From positions 1 through 5,229 of the forward strand of contig CACYDZ010000128.1 in assembly GCA_902773265.1 (NCBI GenBank): DNA of 5,229 bases, written 5' to 3'. Source of the stretch: an uncultured Ruminococcus sp. (lineage in GTDB: Bacteria; Bacillota; Clostridia; Oscillospirales; Acutalibacteraceae). The notes under the pieces were generated by a model, which saw only the letters and a list, made by a program, of their open reading frames with translations, made no database searches and was not told the DNA's origin. This document shows positions 1 to 4,703 of the stretch, piece after piece. The position numbers and the translations under genes are program-made. Each line of letters opens with the position of its first letter. The first letter of the stretch is position 1.

Positions 1-681
1 GATTACGAATTGTTGCTTTCGAAAAATTGTCAGCTTGCTATACAGTCCACCATGATTGAACATACACCCGATGTCAAAGAAAAGCTGGAAGAACTGGGCA
101 TTACCGTCTTTGTGGACTATTCCAGTTACGAAAATCACCCTCTGGGACGGTGTGAATGGATTAAGGTCTACGGTGAAATGCTTCATCAAAAGGAAAATGC
201 AAAAAGTTTGTTTGATGAACAACAGGAGAAAATCACTCATATTCAGAATACCGCCACGAAAAAAACGGTTGCCTATTTCTACATTAATAATAAAGGACAA
301 ATTGTCACCCGAAAATCCGATGATTATATTTCCAAGATGATAGAATTGGCAGGCGGTGAGAATATTTTTGCAAATTTGGAAAGCGAAAACTTTTCGTCTG
401 TCACGATGGATATGGAAACTTTCTACACCACCGCCAAAAATACCGATATTCTCATTTACAACAGTACCACAAGCGGTGAAATACACAGTGTCAGTGAACT
501 GATTGCCAAAAACAGTCTGTTCAAGGATTTCAAGGCGGTAAAGGAAAATGCCGTGTGGTGTACCCACAACAACCTCTATCAGGAAAGTATGAAGTCGGGG
601 GATATTATTGCCGACTTTAACTGTATTTTTACCGATACCGCTGAAAACAATCCGCCAAAGTTCTTATATCTGTTGGATTGA
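1..681 (+). CDS. ABC importer substrate-binding protein, iron-chelate/cobalamin type (5' partial)
   Basis: This is the C-terminal 226 residues of an extracellular solute-binding protein that captures a metal chelate or corrinoid and delivers it to the permease encoded downstream. The frame is open from base 1, so the signal peptide and first lobe start lie outside the window; whole proteins of this family are usually about 320-380 residues. Visible family landmarks are the SSYENHPLGRCEWIK block (124-165), which holds the conserved lobe-1 Glu expected to contact an Arg of the permease, a long linking helix rich in Lys/Gln/Glu (about 180-260), and the second-lobe LAGGENIF block (346-369). The tail (about 420-640) matches the usual lobe-2 pattern of this family. 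The stop at 679-681 is followed by a 307-base hairpin-rich gap before the permease, so the importer operon is not continuous here. Substrate is not determined; the cobalamin genes downstream favour a corrinoid or tetrapyrrole but do not prove it. Confidence 0.88.
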   Translation, partial: DYELLLSKNCQLAIQSTMIEHTPDVKEKLEELGITVFVDYSSYENHPLGRCEWIKVYGEMLHQKENAKSLFDEQQEKITHIQNTATKKTVAYFYINNKGQIVTRKSDDYISKMIELAGGENIFANLESENFSSVTMDMETFYTTAKNTDILIYNSTTSGEIHSVSELIAKNSLFKDFKAVKENAVWCTHNNLYQESMKSGDIIADFNCIFTDTAENNPPKFLYLLD

Positions 682-719
682 TTTGCGGAATGTTGTGTTA
701 TCCCCCATTTCCCTGATAA

Positions 720-761
720 CAAAATTCCTTTCAGACCCTTGCGGTCTGAAAAGGAATTTTG
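720..761. terminator. Long stem-loop after the binding-protein gene, possible terminator or attenuator
   Basis: Bases 720-737 pair with 743-761 to give an 18-base-pair stem with a single bulged base and a 5-base loop. It starts 38 bases after the binding-protein stop. The outer part of the stem is A/T-rich (CAAAATTCC with GGAATTTTG), so the 3' arm ends in AATTTTG rather than in a clean U-run; the next T-run is at 779-785. That makes it a weak or bidirectional terminator, or an RNA-stabilising hairpin that would let the binding protein be made in excess over the permease. The stem itself is directly visible; the role is inferred. Confidence 0.5.
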
Positions 762-798
762 CCCGTCCGACTGGAACGCTTTTTTGGGGGGAATATGA

Positions 799-939
799 CA
801 AAATTTGCTTTTGCAAATTTTGTCTGGAATTTTTTAGCCGATTAAAGGGCTTTGCCCTTTAAAATCCCATCAGGGGCTTTGCCCCTGAACCCCACAAGCC
901 TTTGAAAAGGCTTGACCGAAACTTTCAGTTGTCACCGCT
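799..939 (+). repeat. Multi-hairpin interspersed repeat, copy A
   Basis: This is a non-coding repeat unit built of four successive stem-loops: 799-822 (10-bp stem, TTTT loop), 842-862 (9 bp, TTT loop), 870-888 (8 bp, TTT loop) and 895-914 (8 bp, TGAA loop), followed by a conserved tail to 939. Its core (836-939) matches copy B (2941-3044) in reverse complement at 96 of 104 positions with no gaps, and the first hairpin is shared too. It has no coding potential of its own. It lies between the binding-protein and permease genes and ends 49 bases before the permease start, so it probably lies in the transcript if the importer is one operon. It resembles the palindromic intergenic repeats scattered in many Clostridia genomes; whether it is a MITE-like mobile relic or a REP-type element cannot be told from two copies. 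Confidence 0.85.
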
Positions 940-988
940 GAATTTGGGATAAACCATTGTGATAGCTTAACGGAGATGAGAAATCAAA

Positions 989-1990
989 GTGAAAAAAAAA
1001 CATTACGGATTATTCTTTTCGGGACTGTTTTTTCTTATGGTAATGGTGTTTACAGGAAATCTGATAACAGGCAGTGCTGATATTCCGTTAGGGGAAATAC
1101 TTTTCGGGAAAGCGTATAATGAAACAATATATACCATTCTGTTGAGAATACGCTTACCGAGAGTATTGGGAGCGTGTATTTTAGGCGGAGCATTGGCACT
1201 GTCGGGGTACCTGTTGCAGACTTTTTTTCACAATCCGATTGCAGGTCCCTTTATTTTAGGCATATCGTCAGGAGCAAAGCTGATTGTTGCGGTTGTCATG
1301 ATAGTTTCGGCAAATATGTTATTTTCCGTGAGCGGTTTATTTATGATAGTTTCGGCATTTTTCGGTTCGATGGTGACATTGGTGCTGGTGCTGATAATTT
1401 CACGGAAAGTACGCAATACGGCATTGTTGGTAGTTGTGGGAGTAATGATAGGGTATATCTGTTCAGCGGTGACAGAATTTATGGTCACATTTGCTGATGA
1501 CAGCGACATTGTCAATCTGCGTAACTGGTCGATGGGCAGTTTTTCAGGAATGACAATGGAGAATGTAGGTGTAATGTCGGCAGTGGTATTTTTATGTCTG
1601 GTCATGACATTCCTGTTGGCAAAGCCGATAAGCGTCTATCAGCTTGGAGAAAGCTATGCGTTTCATTTAGGGGTGAATGTCAAAGCCCTGAGAGTGTGGC
1701 TGATAGTACTTTCGGGAATGTTTTCGGCGTGTGTGACAGCATTTGCGGGGCCTGTATCGTTTGTGGGAATTGCCGTACCGCATATTATCAGGGCAATATG
1801 CCGAACCACAAAACCGCTTGTGCTGATACCCGCCTGTTTTATGGGGGGAAGTATTTTCTGTATGGTGTGTGATATGATAGCACGAACGGTGTTTTCTCCG
1901 ACAGAACTCAGTATCAGTACAGTAACGGCAATATTCGGTTCACCTGTGGTAATTGCCGTCATGCTCCGTAAAAAGAAAGGACAGTTTTAA
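989..1990 (+). CDS. FecCD/BtuC-family ABC importer permease
   Basis: This 333-residue integral membrane protein forms, as a homodimer, the channel of an importer for iron chelates, heme or cobalamin. Length is normal for the family (about 330-350). A hydrophobic first segment (residues 7-27) is followed by the family signature: RLPR at 55-58, GGALALSG at 66-73, Gln77, HNP at 81-83 and GISSGA at 91-96. The loop that docks on the ATPase is seen as GPVSFVGIAVPHIIR (254-268), and the C-terminal PTELSISTVTAIFGSP block precedes the last membrane segment. The start is a GTG at 989 with GGAGATGAG at 972-980 as a somewhat distant ribosome site; no in-frame ATG lies upstream. A run of nine A (992-1000) directly follows the start codon. 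The ATPase gene begins 2 bases after the stop. Base skew is markedly G over C and glycine codons favour GGA/GGG, unlike the chelatase gene downstream. Substrate specificity is not readable from the sequence. Confidence 0.93.
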   Translation: MKKKHYGLFFSGLFFLMVMVFTGNLITGSADIPLGEILFGKAYNETIYTILLRIRLPRVLGACILGGALALSGYLLQTFFHNPIAGPFILGISSGAKLIVAVVMIVSANMLFSVSGLFMIVSAFFGSMVTLVLVLIISRKVRNTALLVVVGVMIGYICSAVTEFMVTFADDSDIVNLRNWSMGSFSGMTMENVGVMSAVVFLCLVMTFLLAKPISVYQLGESYAFHLGVNVKALRVWLIVLSGMFSACVTAFAGPVSFVGIAVPHIIRAICRTTKPLVLIPACFMGGSIFCMVCDMIARTVFSPTELSISTVTAIFGSPVVIAVMLRKKKGQF

Positions 1991-1992
1991 CG

Positions 1993-2751
1993 ATGTTGCT
2001 TCAGACAGATAACCTTACTGTAGGATATGATGGTCAGGCAGTTATTGAAGCGGTCTGTCTGCATATCCGCAAAGGTGAAATCGTCACCTTAATCGGAGCA
2101 AACGGTTCGGGAAAATCGACAATCTTAAAAACGATAGCAGGCACTCTGGAGAAAATCAGTGGCAGGATATTGTTTATGGAAAAGAATCTGGAAGATTTTT
2201 CCCGAAAAGAAAAAGCCGAAAAATTTTCTGTTATGTTTACCGAAAAGGTACATACAGAACTGATGAGTTGTCAGGAAGTGGTAGAAACGGGGAGATATCC
2301 GTATACGGACTATTTCGGACGGCTTTCCCAAACGGACAGACAGGCAGTTGAGGAAGCGATACAGCTTGTGGATATAGAGGATTTTGCGGATAAAGATTTC
2401 TCACAAATCAGTGACGGTCAGCGACAGCGGGTACTTCTGGCAAAGGCAATTTGTCAGCAACCCGAAATTCTTATTCTGGATGAGCCGACTTCTTATCTGG
2501 ATATTCACCACAAGATACGCTTTCTGGAAATTCTGCGGAAACTTGTTGCTGAAAAACAGATGGCGGTATTGATTTCTATGCACGAACTGGATTTTGCCGA
2601 GAAAATCTCCGATTATACCGTAGCGGTCAAAGACGGAAAGGTGGTGCATTACGGAAAACCCGATACTATCTTTACGGCAGAAAATATCTGTGATTTGTTT
2701 TCCATTCCCAAAGACCTTTATCATCAATATCTGGGGAAAATGACAAAATAA
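1993..2751 (+). CDS. ABC importer ATP-binding protein (FecE/BtuD type)
   Basis: This 252-residue cytoplasmic ATPase powers the importer. Motifs in order: Walker A GANGSGKST at residues 35-43, signature ISDGQRQR at 139-146, Walker B ILILDEP at 159-165 with catalytic Glu164, and the switch His197 in SMHELD. Where most ABC ATPases carry the Q-loop glutamine this protein reads VMFTEKV (residues 80-86), with Thr83/Glu84; my recollection is that a branch of iron-siderophore-type ATPases has the same VLTE-like variation together with an SDG(E/Q)RQR signature and the GRYPYT block seen here at about 101-106. It is therefore probably functional, not degenerate. The ribosome site AGAAAGGA (1974-1981) lies inside the end of the permease gene, 11 bases ahead of the ATG, so the two genes are translated from one message. 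About 375 non-coding bases follow the stop. Confidence 0.93.
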   Translation: MLLQTDNLTVGYDGQAVIEAVCLHIRKGEIVTLIGANGSGKSTILKTIAGTLEKISGRILFMEKNLEDFSRKEKAEKFSVMFTEKVHTELMSCQEVVETGRYPYTDYFGRLSQTDRQAVEEAIQLVDIEDFADKDFSQISDGQRQRVLLAKAICQQPEILILDEPTSYLDIHHKIRFLEILRKLVAEKQMAVLISMHELDFAEKISDYTVAVKDGKVVHYGKPDTIFTAENICDLFSIPKDLYHQYLGKMTK

Positions 2752-2771
2752 GCGTTTTTAATTTTGAAAGC

Positions 2772-2851
2772 CCATTTGCCCACTTTTGTTGGCTATATTA
2801 TATATTTTTATCACATGAAATAAAAGAAAAAGTGGGTTTCTGGGCAAATGG
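2772..2851. repeat. Imperfect inverted repeat downstream of the ATPase gene
   Basis: Bases 2772-2787 can pair with 2828-2851 as a 16-bp stem: CCATTTGCCC with GGGCAAATGG, then ACTTTT with AAAAGT, interrupted by an 8-base one-sided bulge (2834-2841). An alternative register pairs CCCACTTTT with AAAAGTGGG. The 40-base loop is nearly pure A/T (TATATTATATATTTTTA). A T-run at 2864-2868 follows, so this may be the importer operon's terminator, though the long loop and bulge make it an untypical one. It could equally be the remnant of a small inserted element. It does not match the A/B repeat. Confidence 0.45.
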
Positions 2852-2871
2852 TATTTATGGTGATTTTTCTA

Positions 2872-2900
2872 TTAGAAGGCGGGCAGGAAACTGATACAAT
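2872..2900 (+). promoter_or_regulatory. Candidate promoter for the chelatase gene
   Basis: An extended -10 box, TGATACAAT (2892-2900; TACAAT is 5 of 6 to consensus with the upstream TG), lies 17 bases after a poor -35 box TTAGAA (2872-2877). Transcription would start near 2907, giving a leader of about 220 bases that contains the whole of repeat B before the chelatase start. A second possibility is TTGACA at 3077-3082 with TGATATATA/TATACT at 3092-3102, but its spacing (12-14 bases) is too short. Both are weak predictions from pattern alone. Confidence 0.3.
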
Positions 2901-2940
2901 ACTATTAATCCATACGATGCGTAATGATGAGAAAACTTAT

Positions 2941-3079
2941 AGCGGTGACAACTGAAAGTTTCGGTCAAGCCTTTTCAAAGGCTTGTGGGGTCAAGGGGTG
3001 AAACCCCTTGTGGGATTTTAAAGGGCAACGCCCTTTAATCGGCTGAAAACACAAACAAAATCTGCGTATGCAGATTTTG
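2941..3079 (-). repeat. Multi-hairpin interspersed repeat, copy B (inverted relative to copy A)
   Basis: This is the reverse-oriented partner of the repeat at 799-939. The core 2941-3044 aligns ungapped with 836-939. Its hairpins are at 2966-2985, 2992-3010, 3018-3038 and 3056-3079, in mirror order to copy A. All differences from copy A keep the hairpins paired (details in the findings). It sits in the presumed leader of the chelatase gene, ending about 48 bases before the start codon, and its last hairpin runs into a TTGACA (3077-3082). Together the two copies bracket the permease and ATPase genes as a pair of inverted repeats about 2 kb apart. Confidence 0.85.
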
Positions 3080-3126
3080 ACATTATGGGATTGATATATA
3101 CTTTTCAAAAAACGAAAGGAATGTTC

Positions 3127-4038
3127 ATGATGAAAAAATGGTTCAAAATTATGCTGACAGGTGTGCTGGCAGTATCTATGGCAGTAGTAGTCTGTGCGTG
3201 CGGTAAAACCGACAACGCCTCCTCTCAGACACAAACCACTACCTCCACAACACAAACAGAAACAAAACCTGTTATTTTAGTGGTAAGTTTCGGCACAAGC
3301 TACAACGACAGCCGTGAAAAAACTATCGGTGCGATTGAAAATGCTGTCCAGAGTGCTAACCCTGATTATGAAGTCAGACGGGCTTTTACCAGTCAGATTA
3401 TTATTGACAAACTCAAGGAAAGAGATAATCTCGAAATTGACAATGTGGAACAGGCTTTTGACAGGCTTGTCAGTGACAAGGTGAAAAAAGTAGTCGTTCA
3501 GCCTACCCACCTGATGAACGGTTATGAGTATGATGATTTGGCTGAGGCTGCCGAACAGTATAAAGATAAATTTGACGCTGTCGTTATGGGAAAACCGTTG
3601 CTTTCCAGTGACGATGATTTCCAAAAGGTTGCCGAAATTCTCCCCAAAATCACCGCCAACAAAGACGATACCGCTTATGTCTTTATGGGTCACGGTACGG
3701 AACACGATGCAAACGGCATATATGCCAAATTGCAGACACAACTCTCCAATAACAAAAATTACTTTATCGGTACAGTAGAAGCCACTCCTACACTTGACGA
3801 TGTAGTAAAACTGGCTAAAGACGGCGGTTATCAGAAAGTTGCCTTACAGCCACTGATGGTAGTGGCTGGCGACCACGCAAACAATGATATGGCTGGCGAT
3901 GAAGAAGATTCATGGAAATCCGTATTTACCAAAGAAGGCTTTGAAGTAGAATGTGTTCTCAAAGGTCTTGGTGAATTTACAGAAATTCAGAATATCTATG
4001 TCGACCATGTGAAAACAGCTATCGCTGAATTGAAATAA
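3127..4038 (+). CDS. cbiK: CbiK-type sirohydrochlorin cobaltochelatase, predicted surface lipoprotein
   Basis: CbiK-family class II chelatases insert Co2+ into sirohydrochlorin, an early step of anaerobic cobalamin synthesis. The 303-residue product begins with a Lys-rich N-terminus and hydrophobic stretch ending in the lipobox VCAC (acylated Cys25), then a Thr/Ser/Gln linker (about 26-48), then the chelatase domain from VILVVSFGTSYNDSR (49 on). Active-site candidates are His189 (MGHGTEH), Glu218 (GTVEATP) and His250 (VAGDHANNDM); the spacings of 29 and 32 residues closely match His145/Glu175/His207 of Salmonella CbiK. QPTHLMNGYEY (His128) is another family block. Ordinary CbiK is cytosolic and about 260 residues; a secreted form is known from Desulfovibrio (periplasmic, heme-binding CbiKP). 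Start choice: AAAGGA at 3115-3120 serves the ATG at 3127 or 3130 (one residue apart); the upstream in-frame ATG at 3085 has no ribosome site and would bury the signal peptide. Location outside the membrane leaves its true substrate and direction (insertion or removal of metal) open. Confidence 0.9.
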   Translation: MMKKWFKIMLTGVLAVSMAVVVCACGKTDNASSQTQTTTSTTQTETKPVILVVSFGTSYNDSREKTIGAIENAVQSANPDYEVRRAFTSQIIIDKLKERDNLEIDNVEQAFDRLVSDKVKKVVVQPTHLMNGYEYDDLAEAAEQYKDKFDAVVMGKPLLSSDDDFQKVAEILPKITANKDDTAYVFMGHGTEHDANGIYAKLQTQLSNNKNYFIGTVEATPTLDDVVKLAKDGGYQKVALQPLMVVAGDHANNDMAGDEEDSWKSVFTKEGFEVECVLKGLGEFTEIQNIYVDHVKTAIAELK

Positions 4039-4068
4039 TCCGTTTAAAATATATCAATCCCGTAGGTG

Positions 4069-4113
4069 AAAATAAAATCACTGTCGCTTTGATAACGGCA
4101 GTGATTTTATTTT
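4069..4113 (+). terminator. Rho-independent terminator after the chelatase gene
   Basis: Bases 4069-4083 and 4099-4113 are perfect 15-base complements, and the stem extends inward by three more pairs (one G-T wobble) to leave a 9-base loop at 4087-4095. The 5' arm begins AAAATAAAAT and the 3' arm ends ATTTTATTTT, so the U-rich tail is folded into the stem and the structure could terminate from either strand. It lies 31 bases after the chelatase stop. Its core is repeated in inverted orientation at 4142-4164. Confidence 0.8.
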
Positions 4114-4164
4114 CCAATAGGGATAGATTAAAAGTTATTATCTGCCGTTATCAAAGCGACAGTG
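4079..4164. repeat. Perfect 23-base inverted repeat overlapping the terminator
   Basis: Bases 4079-4101 are the exact reverse complement of 4142-4164, with 40 bases between. The left arm contains the inner half of both terminator arms plus its loop, so in RNA the terminator stem (4069-4113) and this long stem exclude each other. The right arm ends 18 bases before the AAAGAGG ribosome site (4184-4190) of the lipoprotein gene. This could be an antitermination switch, an inverted duplication of the terminator core, or a protein-binding palindrome. A weak promoter-like pair, TTCCAA (4112-4117) and TATTAT (4136-4141), lies between the arms. Confidence 0.75.
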
Positions 4165-4198
4165 TCAATCGAATACTTTACAAAAAGAGGTTTTATTT

Positions 4199-4696
4199 AT
4201 GAAAAAGAAATTGTTTTTATGTTTGTGTGCAGTAATGATGTTGTCGGCGTGTGGCAATTCCGCTGTGAATACCACTTCCTCAACCGAAGTTCCTGTTTCA
4301 TTACAGACAGAATTACAGACAGAATTATCAACCCAAATAGCTACATCAGCCGAATGGCAAAACGGTACATATTCTATTGCCGTACAGTCAAGTTCGTCCA
4401 TGTTCAGAATTGTAGACTGTCAACTGACAGTAAAAGACGGGAAAATGTCCGCTGTGATGACCTTGAGTGGAAAGGGCTATGAAAAACTCTTTATGGGTAC
4501 TTCTCAACAGGCAGAAAAATCTGATGAAACGGCGTACTGCTTCTTTCAGGAAAATGCTGACGGCAAATATACCTATACCGTCCCTGTCGAAAAACTCGAT
4601 ACCGAAATTGACTGCTGTGCGTTCAGTATCAAAAAACAAAAGTGGTATGACAGAAAACTGGTCTTTCAGTCCGATACCCTCACGAAAAAAGGATAA
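4199..4696 (+). CDS. Small lipoprotein with conserved uncharacterised surface domain
   Basis: This 165-residue protein starts at the ATG 8 bases after AAAGAGG. The signal peptide ends in a good lipobox, LSAC (Cys18), so it should be anchored on the outer membrane face. A Thr/Ser/Glu/Gln linker (19-52) contains an exact 12-base tandem duplication (4301-4324) coding LQTE twice. The folded part runs from W53-QNGTYS through LTVKDGKMSAVMTLSGKGYEKLFMG (GYEKLFMG at 93-100), DGKYTYTVPVEKLDTEIDCCAFS (Cys139-Cys140) and KQKWYDRKLVF (WYDR at 149-152). I recognise this as a beta-rich domain recurring in gut Firmicutes, alone or attached to proteins near iron/cobalamin importers, with no biochemical function that I know of. 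Its alternating beta pattern recalls NEAT-like or Ig-like folds, but that is only a guess. The cbiC start lies 7 bases after its stop, so it shares a message with a cobalamin gene. A role as substrate or chelatase partner is inferred from position. Confidence 0.85.
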   Translation: MKKKLFLCLCAVMMLSACGNSAVNTTSSTEVPVSLQTELQTELSTQIATSAEWQNGTYSIAVQSSSSMFRIVDCQLTVKDGKMSAVMTLSGKGYEKLFMGTSQQAEKSDETAYCFFQENADGKYTYTVPVEKLDTEIDCCAFSIKKQKWYDRKLVFQSDTLTKKG

Positions 4697-4703
4697 TTCA
4701 CCT

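Noticed and set aside
608..862. Open frame of 84 codons running from the end of the binding-protein gene into repeat A
   Set aside because: No ribosome site, overlaps a well-supported gene in another frame, and ends within palindromic repeat sequence; no recognisable protein pattern.
2927..3001. Small open frame of 24 codons, ATG at 2927 to TGA at 2999-3001, ahead of cbiK
   Set aside because: No ribosome site; it reads into repeat B, so it is explained by the repeat.
836..3044. Composite transposon interpretation, with the inverted repeats as ends carrying the importer genes
   Set aside because: No transposase, no target-site duplication seen outside the repeats, and the carried genes fit the neighbouring binding-protein gene functionally; a pair of intergenic repeats is the simpler reading.
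2752..3126. Possible cobalamin riboswitch in the leader of the chelatase gene
   Set aside because: I searched both gaps for the B12-box pattern (GCCACTG) and its surrounding elements and found none; the visible structure is the repeat.
3085..3126. Upstream ATG at 3085 as the chelatase start
   Set aside because: It would add 14 residues ahead of the signal peptide and lacks a ribosome site, while AAAGGA at 3115-3120 fits 3127/3130.
2965..3255. Minus-strand open frame of 96 codons over repeat B and the start of cbiK
   Set aside because: Composition follows repeat hairpins and the antisense of the lipoprotein signal and linker; no ribosome site or family resemblance.
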